Shown here: positions 32,596-44,618 of the stretch, one piece after another
Numbering within the stretch: position 1 is the first letter of the stretch
Layout: every line of letters begins with the position of its first letter
The notes under the pieces: model-generated
Seen by the model: the letters and a program-made list of their open reading frames with translations, nothing else
The model's database searches: none
What the model was told of the DNA's origin: nothing
Translations under genes and position numbers: made by a program
Source: Spirogloea muscicola
Taxonomy: Eukaryota; Streptophyta; Zygnematophyceae; Spirogloeales; Spirogloeaceae
Assembly (NCBI GenBank): GCA_009602725.1
Contig: WELB01000348.1
Location: 27,805-91,804 of the forward strand
Direction: 5' to 3'
Length of the DNA: 64,000 nt

Positions 32596-32770
32596 TTTTG
32601 TCCATTCTTTTTGGGCTGGCTTTTGCCAGCCCCTCTTCTCTATGGGCGAGCCATTTCTTCTTCCAAAGGGGCAAGCGCGGCCAGATTGACTGGTGGCTGG
32701 GAGAAGAAAGGGCTCGCCCATTTGAGGGTAGGAGCTGGAGAAGCCAGCCCAAATGGAATGGACAAGGTCT
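32596..32770. repeat. Inverted pair of hairpin repeats
   Basis: Arms about 32596-32662 and 32703-32770 are reverse complements over most of their length ('tgtccattct ... gggctggc ... ccagccc ... tatgggcgagcc' and the reverse). The spacer has the AGCGCGGCCAGATTGACTGG motif found in LINE tails. Confidence 0.7.
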
Positions 32771-33838
32771 GAAGGAGCCAAAAGCTCCCAGCAGTCGGAC
32801 TCGACCGCCAACCCAGCCCGAGGCCTCCGTCTCTTGGGAGGCGCCGCAGCGCCACCACGAGCTCGCCCCACGCAGAGCCGGCCTCAGCCTGCACGCCGGC
32901 CGTGCCCACCTGCGCAGCCGGCCTCAAGGCCGCCGCCACGCGCGTCCGACTATGCCGGGCTTGCGCTGCGGTGGGCTGGATAGCCCCGGAGGCGGATTTT
33001 CCGCACCTTCCTCACCACTGAGCTTCGCAGAGGGCTTCAGCTCAACGCAGGTCTGGACTTCTCCCAAACAGTCGTTCGAAGGGTTTAGGCCCCACCCTCC
33101 CCTCCATTTGCCGACCCTTCACCCTCTATCGGCCTGGGAGTCCATTGATGGACCTTGCAGAGCAGGTCCACAGGGGTCCTAAGTGGAGTCGTGCAACTGA
33201 AGAGAACATGTTTGCAACCACCCCCTCATACCAGCAGTCGTCGAGTTGTAAAATATAGAGTCTGCAGGTGTATCGTGACAGCTCTCCTCTTGCTGACTGG
33301 CTACTTGTGAGCTTGTGGGCCATCTAGTTATGTGGTAGAATACACCTCGACACCAGACGCCTACATCCTTTTACATAACGTGGCCGCAGCCCCACCGCAG
33401 TAGTCACTCCACTGCTCCATCTTTATAGAGAATACAAGTGGACTTCTGGCACATCACTAGAGATGGTGTGCCAGCGCAACCCTGAAGCGTGAGACAAGCA
33501 GTGATCTGGCATGTAAGCACTGCCACACAATGTCCTGATGTTCTTAAGTCCCTCTTATGTGCTTGATACAAGCAATCACGAGTTCTGGTGACATAGAGTC
33601 AATCTTTGCCTTTCCGCACATGTTGGGTAGATCAAAAGGGCAGCACATCTTTGTCCGCGCCTGCGTCAGTGTCCTTCTTTGCTAATCAGCAGTGTAAAGG
33701 CTTGACTACACACCTTGTCAAGTTCATGTGAATGAATGGTGCATAGCTATGAGTACCTTTCCTGTTGTCTGGACTGACACGCTTGCAATTATCTCCATCC
33801 TCTGCATCACTTCTACAGTCCTGTGTCCACATTCGGCA
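32771..33838. other. Upstream region of the NAC-like gene at 33839
   Basis: 32771-33000 is GC-rich. 33180-33838 is lower in GC with no repeats, plausible promoter and 5' UTR sequence for the plus-strand gene that follows. A possible 5' UTR splice acceptor (cttctacag) lies about 20 bases before the ATG. No confident TATA box was assigned. Confidence 0.35.
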
Positions 33839-36623
33839 ATGACTGACCATGCACGTGTCTGCCAAGCTTGCCTGGTACTGGCCGACCAGGCAGATGTCTG
33901 TTATACCTGCAAAGAGCTGGAATCATCTCACCCAAGCTTCCTGGGCGAACGCGTACCAGGCCTTCAGCTTGCATTCACCGACGCCCAGCTGATTGACTGC
34001 CTGGTGGAAAGGATTGCATTCCCAAGAGTCCATCAAGCAGGATCAGTACTTTCAATGGTCATCCCAGATATGAATGTCTACAAGAGCCCCCCTTGGCTGC
34101 TGCCAGGTCTTGGCAATACCTTCAGCATGATTACTATCTGTTCCCCACCTCGTGGCTTGTTGGTATTTAAACTTGCTGTTCATGACAGCCTGGCAGCATG
34201 TAGCAACGGGCACGGCTCTTACCCTTATAACACCTTAATTGCGCAAGGCACAAGTAGGGGCCAAAAGTGGTGTTTAAGTATATCTCTGCTTCAGGCCCTC
34301 TTCTACTTGAACCCCAACAGACAGCTTAACCATTGTGGTGTGTGGACACTGGTGGATGTGTCTTCGTGCTGACTCCCATTCCTGACCTCATGCATCCTTT
34401 GGCTCTGGAATGTGCAGCCAAAGACTGTAGAGGAGATCACCACTATTACTATTACAGTCCTTCACCAAGCGCAAAATGGAAAGCCAGCAGCATGCGAGCA
34501 AACGACTCGGATCGCTCTGCAGGATGTGGCCGCTGGAAGAACATGGGTGGAAAAGCAGTTACGGTGCAGTCAATGAAAACTGGAGCAAGAGGTACAAAGA
34601 GGACCTACAAGTACAAAACTTGTGGGGGTGCCCTGACTGAGTGGTCTATGTATGAGTATGAATTAACAACCAGTGATGTTACCTGTCAGCTGTCCAAGTA
34701 AGTGGAGTATGTCCCACTTCTGCCACGTTAAACCCCTCCTTCTGCACTGTGGCAGCCGAAACCCATACCTTGTTTGCATTGCGTGAATCCTCTGCTTTGT
34801 CTTTAAGCTGTCCTTGTTCCACTTGCTCAGCTCTCTGAATGTTGACCCCTCTTGCACATATTGTAATGGACTGCATTGTTCTCTCCATTGCGGAAATTAA
34901 TTCTTCGATGTTGTGGATTAAGGACCCTTTAATCAGACAGAGTAGCAGTATTGCATGTGAATGCGAAGAGCACAATGCTTGAGTCACTGTTATTGCTGAT
35001 GCTCCCTCATCAATGTGTCTCCAAGGTGAAGCACTGGCTACAGCAAGCCTCACATGCATGTGAAGCCCCTGGCATGTACAGGCTGCTTCTATTTTGTACA
35101 AGATTTGTGCCCAGCCTTCCCTAGAAAAGCGACAGGCAAGCTGCCTTTCTGAAGACAAGCTTCTGCTGAAGGGGGCAAATGCGAAGCACAAGTGTGACGC
35201 GCAGATCGAAAGTAAGGTAGCAGATAAAAGGGGGATCGAATGGATCACAATGCTCAGTACATCAAGCCACAATGGTGCGGAGTCATCACATGCAGCCTCA
35301 AAGCGAGCCTACCAGGAGATTTTGGAGCTGCCAGATGAAGTAGGAGCTGACTTGGTGAGCCAAGTATTCCATTTCAAATGGTAGCTGGAAAGCTTTGCAA
35401 GTGCTTGCAAGCCTCGTGTGTTATCAGTATCGCATGCACAGGCCTTCGCTTGATATCAACGCAGCCAATGAAGGTCAAACAGCTGAAGGAAGCGTCTGTA
35501 GATGCAGGTGCTGATGTAAATTAGCGACTCATATCAAGTCATTGTAAAACAGAAAGTATAAAATATATCCAACACAGTTGTTGGTTGGCCATATGAAGCA
35601 AAAACGAAGTGAATATTCAAAGGCTACCTGTGGGCATAGCTTGCCTGCATGGGCGGACTTCAAACCTGACACGTATGGATGGCATGCTTCAGCAGGGGCT
35701 CACTGCCTCATCTCCAACGGGGCCTCGAACGACACCAACTGCTTCAGCAAATGGAGGTGGTGTTGAAGACATTGAAGGGCCACCTACGACTAGCAGTAGA
35801 AGCTTTGCCACGGAGGTCAGGGCCTTGCCCCACAACTTGTTCTTGCATTTGCCACCCTGTTCCATGTTTCAAGTAAGCTTGTTTAGCACATGACTCTGCC
35901 TTTCTGGCAGCTGGGAGAACTCAATGGCACGGCTGGAAGATTTGCATGAGCCAATCACAACAAGGACTGCTGGTGGTCAATCTTAGCAACTATGTACAGG
36001 GAAAGCTGATGTTTCTAGGACGTCAGCAAACCCAGCATGCAAGGAGTTTCAGTAGTTTGTGAGGGCCACTTTGGCAATAGGACTTGCTTGAGAAGAAGGT
36101 ACACATTGGTGATATGGCCAGGAGCTAAGCAATCAGGAGAATGTAGCCATGGGTGGTGATACAAGTCCTGGTGGCCACATTGCACCTCAGGTAGTGGAAT
36201 CAACAAGATAAGCATGCTTCATGTACTCAAGCCCACTCATACACATCTGTTTTGGCCAACACAGACATAATCTAGCGCGTCCCTCGTGTATGAGGTTGCA
36301 ACTACAGAGTGTGATGGATTGGAGCACAGATACTGAAGAACAAACAAGTGGCAACACACACAAGTGGCAGAAGGATTGCCATTGAATGGCAAAAGTTTGT
36401 AAGATGCACGTGCAAGTCAGAAGTAGGAGAACATTCAGCAGCTCAGTATTGACACTCAAAGTCAGGTACTAATTCGGAGCTGAATGTCCACGTCATGCAG
36501 GCTGCAAGTAGAGTGCCTTCAGAAGGTGATGGAGAAGATAGCACTGAAAAATTGGAGTCGTGGGCAACCCTCATGGCAAATTTTGATCGTGATCATGCAG
36601 ACGATCATCAGTATCTGCTTTGA
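33839..36623 (+). CDS. CxxC-NAC-like transcription factor gene
   Basis: Predicted nuclear DNA-binding factor. Exon 1 is 33839-34106: two CxxC motifs (VCQAC, VCYTCKEL), then SFLGERVPGLQLAF with subdomain A (FTDAQLIDCL), and subdomain B (VYKSPPWLLP), phase 1. Exon 2 is 34418-34677 after tgtgcag: the join gives PPWLLPAKDC, then C (HYYYYSPSP, GRWKNMGG) and D (GTKRTYKY, WSMYEYEL), ending GAT|GTTACC. Exon 3 is 35082-35211: E (SILYKIC). Exon 4 is 35640-35815, threonine/proline/glycine-rich. Exon 5 is 36501-36623, acidic, ending DDHQYLL*. All phases agree and the model gives 318 residues. Exons 3 to 5 are less sure: a read-through frame from exon 3 to a TAG at 35382-35384 is the alternative. The paralogue at 63214 confirms exons 1 and 2. 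Confidence 0.75.
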
Positions 36624-37127
36624 TGGACCAGGTTAGACTTAAGAGCAGCAGTGTCTTCTCTCAACAAGGCTTGTAGGCCTGACGAGTCAAATTGCTTGGC
36701 AAGTCCTGTGAGGGCTTGGGGACAATCATCGGGAGAACACAGATATCATTTGTGTCGTTAAGCAAGAGTAGTGAAGGCTTGGGGTCATTCAATCGAGAAT
36801 TTCATGTATAAGTGCCAGATCTGTGAAGAGGCATATCTACTCCACTTTATTTGCCATCCTGCATGTTCTCCTTATCATCATTTACTGACACCTTAGGAGC
36901 AATAGGTGCAGCCTGCACATAAGTTACACTTTGCTGTCTGGGATTTCTGTATTGTATAAGTGACTTAGCCAATTTATTATAGATGTAGAACAAACTTCGA
37001 CATAGAATGCCAGCAATCATGTGTACCATATATTTAAATCACGTGTTTCTCTTAGTTTGGGAAGGTCTCTCCAGATGACTCCTATAAGCATTAACAAAGG
37101 TCTGATTCTTGTGTGATGTGTTTCTAG
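36624..37127. other. Intergenic, AT-richer, no gene recognised
   Basis: Lower GC than surroundings, no repeat family and no frame with a known motif. Probably the 3' flank of the NAC-like gene. Confidence 0.4.
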
Positions 37128-37310
37128 GCGTCAAAGTATGTTGCTGAGAGTGGACCACATGCCTACATGCTTTAGAATCAGAGTATGTAACTTTGATATT
37201 GTCAAGCTGATAGGCAAGTACAACGATTGCTACAATGCAGCCCTCTCGCCACGTGGTCAAGATGCCCGTCAAGGTTTTATCATGCAGCATGCCCTTGGCC
37301 ACCATCTTTC
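37128..37310 (+). pseudogene. NAC subdomain D-like exon fragment
   Basis: After acceptor gtttctag at 37127, a plus-strand frame reads FDIVKLIGKYNDCYNAAL, SPRGQDARQGFIMQHAL. This fits the subdomain D pattern I-G-x-K...Y...G/R-x-P-x-G-x-x-T-D-W-V-M-H-E-Y in spacing and in several residues. No subdomain A, B or E was found nearby, although a CxxC (HRCPDC) occurs in another frame just downstream at about 37330. It is either an isolated relic or part of a gene whose other exons I cannot see. Confidence 0.35.
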
Positions 37311-37620
37311 AGGTCGCACACTTCAGCAACCATCGCTGCCCAGACTGCCAAATCTTCTATTCTGTGTTGTTACGTGCAACAGGTCCAGGGCAGATACAGG
37401 GTATCCCTGACATCCCAGATACATGTGATCATCGTCCGTTACAAAGTTCGCTGACAATTATCCACCAATACGGTCAGCTAAGGCCTGCTACACTGCCCCC
37501 CACTTTACTAGCTAGCAGGCCAGGGTTCCTCATCTTCCTTCTAGACATCCCGCTATTACTTCAACCTGCGTGTTGGATTGTTGAGCACCCAATCAGAGTA
37601 GCCACTTGCATAGCTGCGTG
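37310..37620. other. Unassigned sequence after NAC-like fragment
   Basis: Several overlapping plus-strand frames are open but none has clear support. One contains RCPDCQIFYSVLL, which may be a CxxC module of the NAC-like family. Confidence 0.25.
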
Positions 37621-39089
37621 CTTTGTGCTCCAGCCCCTTGGGACCTTGTCCATTCTTTTTGGACCTGGCCTTTCACAGCTTCTGCAGCTGTTTCCGTCAT
37701 TCCCTGGAGCTCCAGACTGTCTCCTGCTCATCTCTGCTCGGACCAAGTGAGAACAGTCGGATGCTTGACCTCATGCACCGCAAATCCGGCGTCCCAGCGG
37801 TGTTGAGGGCAGAAAGCACCAGGGTGAATGTGGAGGAGTCCCGCTCGCATGCCAAGCTTGCAGCGCTCGCAACCTAGCCACCAGCGTGCTGGGCAAGCCC
37901 TAAGCACTCTCTTCTGGGCTGGCCTTCCACATCCATCGCACCCTTTTGGGAAGAGTTTCCTTCTTCCAGGCCATCGGTTTCAATAACGGTGCTTCGGTCC
38001 CCCCAAGTTAGACTATCTAAGTTGCATGTGCTACTTGCGGTTACCGACAGCTAGCTTCACCCTTGACCTCCTTTCTTGGCTCGCATGTGTCTATCTGCTT
38101 ACCTGCAGGGGTCCATGGCCCGCGCCTTGCATCTGCGAGCTGGCCGGCTCTAGGCCTCTGGCTATTGAGAAAACGCGGCTGCTGATACAAAAAGAGCGGC
38201 TGTAGAAGCCAGCCAGGTGCATACAGAGGGTATTCATGACATAAAAATACATGTATCTCTTTATATGTTCATGACATATTTCATATATTAGCGGAGCCAC
38301 GGACTAGGCGGACAGGGTGCTCTTAGTACCCCTGTGTCACCAGCCTCCGGCTTGCGCAGCGGGGTTGCTCTTCCTCCCCTCAGCTCACTTACCTATTGCT
38401 GACACGGGGGTACTAAGAGCGTCCTGTCTGCCCAGCCAGTATTGACAAGGGGACTGCATCCTGGCAGCTTACTAGTCTGACTTGCAACTGCTCACTAGAA
38501 TAAGTAAGCGGCCATCCTTTATGGTATTGCATGTCTAGATGATGAAGAGCATTCTGCCCTTTGGACCTAATCCATTGTTCTCGGGCTGGCCTTTCACAGC
38601 CCTCGCCCCTCCTATTTACTATTAGCCTGTTTGCCTGTTGACTATGCCTGAACAGTGAACTGGCTAGATTTGGCCTCCCTATTCAATACATGCAGATCGC
38701 GTGCCTTTTCTCTAGCCTGACCTTCGCGTCGTGTTTGCTGTTTGCATGGAAAGTACGTTGGCTTGGCTGGCCTCACCTTCTACAGTCCATTCTTATGGGG
38801 CTGGCATTTTCATGCCACTTGAAATCTTGCAAAATAACAGCCTGCATGCAGCAATGTAGACAGAGCGGCAGCTATTCAGCCTTGCACAACCTATGACACC
38901 TGCAGCAGCCATTGCTCCCCTTCCTTCAACTTATGCGCACCGCGCATCTCTTCTCGCTGAGCCATAAGCTGCCCAACATCTCGATGGAGCGAACGACATG
39001 CTCCATGAGTCCATGAAGCGGCTTAACGGGACCACAAAAGCGGGCTGGCGCAACTTAAGGCTTGCGGTGTCCCGCAAGCCATCGTTGCC

Positions 39090-39245
39090 TGCTAAAGAAT
39101 GAGGCTATCATTGAGTCTACAGCGCTCTCAGGCACTCGCGATACACCAGCATGCTGGGCGTGCACTAGGCCAGGCAATAGCTTTCGTGGTGGTGGTCTGG
39201 CTCCTCCTCAGCTTAGCTTGTCAGATACGTATGTGCTCACTCGCG
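39090..39245 (+). mobile_element. LINE C-terminal tail fragment
   Basis: SLQRSQALAIHQHAGRAL in one frame and LSLSDTYVLTRGY in another (frameshift near 39185) match the family's C-terminus. Confidence 0.6.
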
Positions 39246-39889
39246 GATATTGGTGTCCCCCTTAGCCAGCTCATTCCCCGTTACCAGAACATTCGTAAGG
39301 CTAGAATTGGCCTTCCTTTCAATTTCATGCGCACCGCGCGCCTTCTCTCTCTTGCGCAGACAAGGGTACCTCACCAGGCAGATACCTCAATAGGAGGGGC
39401 CTGGTACATTTCCCAACAGTTGCAGTGTGGCGCCCAATCAAACAAGAGGATCCCAAAGACGGGCTTCTGCTGCGTAGGCGAATCAAGAATGGACAAGGTC
39501 TGAAGGAGCCGACAAACCGGAGGTCCCCAATGGTGGCAAACGGCCTGCCCGGGGGGAGAAGGGCTCGCCCGTTAAGGGACTGGCTTTCCCAGGCCCTCTT
39601 CTCTATGGGCGAGCACTTTCTTTTTGAGGATAGGGGCTGGAAAAGGCCAGCCCAGAAAAGAATGAACAAGTACGAGAAGACGCCAGGGGAAGCACTAAGA
39701 AAAACAAGCACGAAAAGGAAAGCAGCCCCGGGGGGGGGGGGTTTGATGGCGGTGAAAGAGAAGAAGTGCCTCTCCCAATGGGGGGGGGCAAGGGCTGCGA
39801 AAAGCCAGCCCAAAAAGAATTGACAAAGGGTCGAAGGGGCCACAATGACGGAGGGGCTTGAAAATGCTATGTCAGAACGGGTGGAGGAT

Positions 39890-40200
39890 GGACCATTCAG
39901 TAGCTACGAGAGAGAGCCTCGATTCCGACAGACTAGCTGCCGGAAACTTATCGCCCTGACGAAAGCCAGAGGCTGCAGAGAGAGCGCGGCCAGCACGTAG
40001 ATCCAAGGCGTGGGCCATGAACCGCTTGGGAGACTGCCAAACGCAAGCGATAAACCTGGGCCAACGAGCCAGCGGCGTTGAAGTCAGCCGGCTCACCTCG
40101 CCTGCGGGATACAGAAGAAGAAAAAAGGGCTCGCCCATTGGGGATAGGGACACAGCGCGCCGCGCAAGCCTGGCGAGCAGGTCGAGCCACCGGGTAATTC
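39890..40200 (-). mobile_element. LINE C-terminal fragment
   Basis: The minus-strand pieces FNAAGSLAQVYRLRLAVS, DLRAGRALSAASGFRQGD and FPAASLSESRL are in changed frames. A reverse hairpin repeat is embedded at about 40120-40150. Confidence 0.65.
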
Positions 40201-41099
40201 TCGATGGGACCAGAAAGCTAAAAGAAGAAAGACTCTTCCAGTAGAGGGCGATGGCTGTGGTTCGGAAGAAAGAATGAAAGCTAAAGGTCCCAATGGTGTT
40301 AAACGGCCTATCTGGAGGGAGCTATTAGAGGTTTGAGGGACCTTCGGCTTCTGGCCCCCTTCGATTGATGTTCCTTCATCTTTGAGGTGGCATTTTACAG
40401 CAATCGCAGCACCCGCCAGATAGGCGCCGAATGTCACAGTGGTCATATATCAGCAAGCTGGGTGCAAGCTCAGCCAGGCCACTGGGTTGCGGGGTGGTGC
40501 TCCTGCGCCCCCGATGAGTCTGGCATATGTATGTGCTCACTTGTGAAAAGTCCCCCTCAATTGTACTCTTCGCATTGTCACCTTGGCCCCTGCCAGATTT
40601 CTCATTGTTCTTTATAATCACAGTGTACTGGCTTGCTTTGGCCTCCCTTTGCATTACATGCGCACCGCGTGCCATTCCCTCGGTGGTGGTCAATGGCCTA
40701 TGTGAAGGGGCAGCCTTCCCTACAGTCCGTACATCACCACAGGTACCGTCGGCTTTCCAGTCCCTTCTGTATAGTTGCCAGCGTCGTGGGCAGGTCTTTG
40801 GACCAGCCCATCTCCGTCATTGTAGCTCGTGCGGCGCATTCTACGAAGCATAGGTCTTGTACCGCACGCGCATCCCTACTGTCAGAACCGCCAAAGCATG
40901 GGTGGACCTTTGGACCTTGTGACGTCCTATGGGGAAGGGTGAAGCGCTACAAGAGAGAGACGTTTCCACTAGAAGGCGAATGGCTGTGGTTGGCCAGCCC
41001 AGAAAAACAGTGAACAATCTTCGATGGGGCCAGAGCGATAAAGCACACAGCGACCCACGTGGCCACTGGGTGCTCAATACCCCCTTCATGAGCAGCCGC

Positions 41100-41330
41100 A
41101 GGTCAGAGAAACTTGTCTCTGGGTAGCGGATGTCCTGGCTACAACCAGAGGCTGCAGCCATAGCGCGATCAGCACGCAGATGCAACGCGTGTGCCAGTGA
41201 CCGCTGCAGCAATACTGAGTGGCGCATGCGATGCACCTGGTCGAGAGCCTGCCGCGTTGAGATCGGCCTGCTCCCCTTGGTGACGTCAGGACACCGCTGC
41301 GCGCTAGCTGGTGCAGGAGCTCGAGCCACT
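41100..41330 (-). mobile_element. LINE C-terminal fragment
   Basis: The minus frame reads ALDQVHRMRHSVLLQRSLA, ALHLRADRAMAAASG and SFSDLRLLMKGV, clearly the family's C-terminal tail with mutated last codons. Confidence 0.7.
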
Positions 41331-41549
41331 GAGCGCCGGACGCCTCGTGGACGTCGATGGAGGAGGAAGAGCTGGCGGTGCCTCAGGGTAAGACGTCCGC
41401 TACGTCTGTGCGCTGGCGCTTCACTGTGTAGGAGGGTATGCTTCTGAATTTTCTATGTCCGTATTCCAAGCAGGACGCTCTGAACTGACTGTTTGTACCG
41501 GGGACGGGTCGTTACATAATCAGAAACTGGCTAGGGAAAAGGACAGCGG

Positions 41550-41940
41550 ATGTCTGAGGTGGTTGCTACATTACTTCTCCATATAGATTTATATGAAGAC
41601 GAGGACTTCAGTTCGGTCCTTGTAACTGCTCAGGTTGGCAACACGTGGTCACAAAATTGTGCTACTTGTCATGTCTCAAAGGTTGCTGCTCTGCCCGAGT
41701 ACAGGTCTCATTCTCGCAGTACTACAAAGCGTGGGGAAGCTGCGTCATTGCCAATGCTGATCGCTTACTTATAGGTACCTGCAAGCTCAGGGTCCGGAAG
41801 TACAATGTTGTGCCTCAGCGAGTGTCCAAGAAGGACGCTGATGCAAGTGCACCTGTTGAGTTTCAGCTCATGTTGCACAAGTGCATCCAGGCGTCAACTT
41901 TAAGCCCTAACTGTGTTAGCGTGTCCGAGATGAAAATCAG
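41550..41940 (+). CDS. Remote NAC-like candidate (partial)
   Basis: A plus-strand ATG at 41550 begins a frame containing a CxxC (NCATCHVSK). A second frame, about 41700-41940, reads YYKAWGSCVIANADRLLIG, then KLRVRKYNVV and APVEFQLMLHKC. It ends at a strong donor (TCAG|GTAAGT at 41941). The second segment fits subdomain C/D spacing (W-x-x, then L-I-G-x-x-K/R...Y, then W/F-x-M/L). A short intron or frameshift must separate the two. No subdomain E was found downstream. It could be an unrelated gene. Confidence 0.35.
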
Positions 41941-43130
41941 GTAAGTCGGCAGACAAATCGGGTGCTGGTGTTGTTGTCAGAGTACAAGTGACCGACCCCA
42001 CAATGACATTGAGTGCTAAGTCAGCTCAACAGGTCTGGCTGATAACAGTCATCCGGGCCAATCTCCCAATGAGCGGGCCACACCACTGGCAATGATCAAC
42101 AACTCGACTGGTGTTGTGCTTGTGGTCAGCATTACAACAGCAGCATAGCCAACAAATGTCGCTCTCGGATCAGTTTTTCAGTCTATCCTGCTAGGCCATC
42201 GCTATGAAGTGTAGCTTGGCAATAGCCAACATAATGTGGTCTAAACCAATGCAAATCTATACTACAAGAGAAGACACCATAGTCAGAATTACAAATACTC
42301 CCTGCGCATCACTTTGATAGCTAAACAGAAGATCCCAGATGCATCACTTTCGTCTCAGCATTGCGCATAGTCACCAGGCTGAAAATTGATGATCTTTTCG
42401 GACTTGATGTCTAGTGCCCTTAGGCTTTGGAATCAAGAATCCTGCAGAATATACATGGCACAGGCCTGGCTGGAGAGAGTCTGGCACATTGAAGCATGTG
42501 TTACCTATGCTGAAAGGAAGAAGAGTACTAAAACATAAGGCCATGTCATATTTCCAATGCTTTCCCTTCAGAAAGCAAACACAAGAAAGCCAATGTATAC
42601 TTCCTATGGATGTGACTTCAGAGAAAGGAGAAGCCAAGATGATTCTTCTTTGCTGGAGTAGACGCCTGACTTTGCAACTTCTGGCTGCCTCAACCTCAGC
42701 CCCAAGCACTTCAACACATACACCGATGAGGTGAGGTACTGCTGTAGCCACCGTGCAACACAACCTATGAAGCCATTGCAAACCCTCAATACACATGTTA
42801 AAGTGTATTGAAGCTGGTGCCCTGTGGTGGCGCACATCCGTGCAGCAAGGCTTTGTTTGCAGGTACTCCATCTGCAAACCAGACCAGTAGTGGAGTGACA
42901 TTTGCACCTCTGGTCTCTATTGCTGGCCATGTCCAGTACTTTAGCTGAGCAAGCTCAATGCCTTGCTTCGCACTTATCTTGATATCACTTGCCGCCCTCT
43001 GGACCATAACACGTCACGTTAGTCTGGCTTATCCACGTTGTAAGGTAGTCGAAGCCCTGTGACACGGCAGCGCTCTTTGGTTGAGCCCAACTCCTTTGGG
43101 CCCTGATCTTCTCTTGAGTTATTCCGGCTT
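41941..43130. other. Unassigned region
   Basis: No repeat family. Open frames exist on both strands between 42370 and 42930 (minus 178 codons, plus 106 codons) without recognisable motifs or supporting splice sites. I cannot decide whether either is coding. Confidence 0.3.
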
Positions 43131-43870
43131 GCACTTACTGACTAGAGGTGACTGAGAGCTCACTTGCTTACGTCTTAGAGCTTAGTATCCTGCTTTTTGC
43201 GCCATCCGGCCGTTTCAGACCTTTTCCATTCCTTTGGGCTGGCCTCTCACAACCGTTGCCCCTATTTGAAAAGCTTCATCGAGCTCTTTCTTTAGCCGGC
43301 TGGTTACAGCGCCAGTCAGTTCTCGGGCCCCAGTCCGAGGGAGTTTGAATGCTTACCTTTGAGTGAGCTTCTTCTTCTCGGTTCACGGCGATACAGCATC
43401 CAGGCAGCAGTCCACACTGCGGTCATGAAAGAGGAAGGGCCTCGCCCATTGAGTGTAGGGGCTGGTAAACTCCAGCCCAAAAAAGAATGAACAAAGTACG
43501 AGAAGGGGCCAGGGGAAGCACTGGGAAAGACAAGCACATAGAGAATTCAAGCAGCCACGAAGCACTCAGTAACCCCTTTTAAGCAGCCTCAGGTCAGAGA
43601 AACTTGGCTCCTGGAAGCGGGTCCCCTAGCCACAGCCATAAAAGGACGAATTGAAAATTCGCGAGTCCAACGCGATGCCTGCAGTCTCGTGCGCCACGTG
43701 GCGGCTCCGGACACAGCGGCGCTCACCCGCCAGCTCCAGAGCCAGCGGCGGCCAGCCGCCGCTCGCCGAGACGAGGGCCATACGACCGGGGAAGTGAGCT
43801 CTTCCGAAGGGGGCGGGGGCTGTGGATGGCCAGCCCGGAAATAGGGGAAGCATTGAGTGCCAGCCCATTG
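43130..43870. repeat. Hairpin repeats and LINE tail scraps
   Basis: A LINE tail (GLHLLTRGD*) ends at about 43152 on the plus strand. Hairpin copies lie at about 43215-43275, 43440-43500 (reverse) and 43795-43840 (reverse). A reverse LINE tail lies near 43575-43615. Confidence 0.55.
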
Positions 43871-44618
43871 CCAAGACCACTCCCTTCCCCTCTCCCACAC
43901 GCCCCGCCCCTCACCCAGGCTGCGTTCCCGTATACCCACGTCCGGCAGCTCTTGCTAGCGCCCGTGGGCGCAGGCGCCGATGCTCGCTGCGGCTGGCGGG
44001 CGCGCGGGTTCGCCTCCCCCGTCCCTCACTCAACACACTCTCCATTCGTCTATCACTGCGAGGCAGGCACCGCGTGCAGCCATCTTGCGCTGGTGAGACC
44101 TCTGTGCGTGGAAGGCGATGCGCTCCGGCCGAATCCTGTTGTCAAGAAGGCCCCTTGAGCTGCCATTGACGTTGTAGCATCAAGTTTTGGCCTCTACTAA
44201 TTGCTCTCATGCATGTCACTGCTGGCGAGGCTCTAGATTCACGTGCTTGACAATTTCGTAGTTCACCACTTTGCAGGCGACCATTTGCACTCTTTTTCTT
44301 GTTTGCTCAAAACCCGAGGTCAGATGAGGAACTTACTTGGCCTTGGCCAAACCGCCTTCCTCAGGCAGCTGAACGCCATATACGAATTGTCCAGGTAAAA
44401 GCAGCCGCCTCAATGAGGTAGGGCTACCTCATTTGGTAGCCCTCTCCTACTTGACAAGCATGGGTCTGCCCACCTCTTTCGCCCCACCTCTGGCCATCCA
44501 TTGAATGTGAGTAGCTTGACACAGTGTAGGTAGTGGCTGACTAGGTCTGTCAAAGTATTTATCACAGCCGTGCTGTTGGATCGCTTGTTGCAGATAGAGA
44601 CAGAGCGGCACTTGCTTG
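43870..44618. other. Upstream region of NAC-like gene at 44619
   Basis: GC-rich to about 44160, then lower GC without repeats. A possible 5' exon could precede 44598, since acceptor gatag sits just before the open frame. I found no CxxC module here. Confidence 0.35.

Larger units (their letters stand above)
37620..41330. repeat. Repeat-dense block
   Basis: Hairpin repeats of both orientations near 37650, 37915, 38580, 38775, 39580, 39640, 39790, 40130, 40245 and 40980. The second dispersed repeat plus a '...ttagtacccctgtgtcac' end lies at about 38180-38340. 39730-39741 is a run of G. LINE tails are listed separately. No gene is supported. Confidence 0.6.

Noticed and set aside
7330-33000. 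Regular palindromic repeats resembling a CRISPR array
   Set aside because: Spacing is irregular, orientation is mixed, copies are diverged, no cas-like genes exist and the host is eukaryotic. A mobile element explains them, with a target-site duplication at 12.6 kb.
34679-35272. 197-codon minus-strand frame with coiled-coil-like translation
   Set aside because: It is antisense to exon 3 and intron 2 of the plus-strand NAC-like gene, whose exons are supported by the paralogue at 63214 and by phase. It has no motif or splice context of its own.
42371-42930. Overlapping minus-strand frames of 178 and 108 codons
   Set aside because: Both frames are open over the same DNA without motif, splice support or a paralogue in the window, so neither can be preferred.
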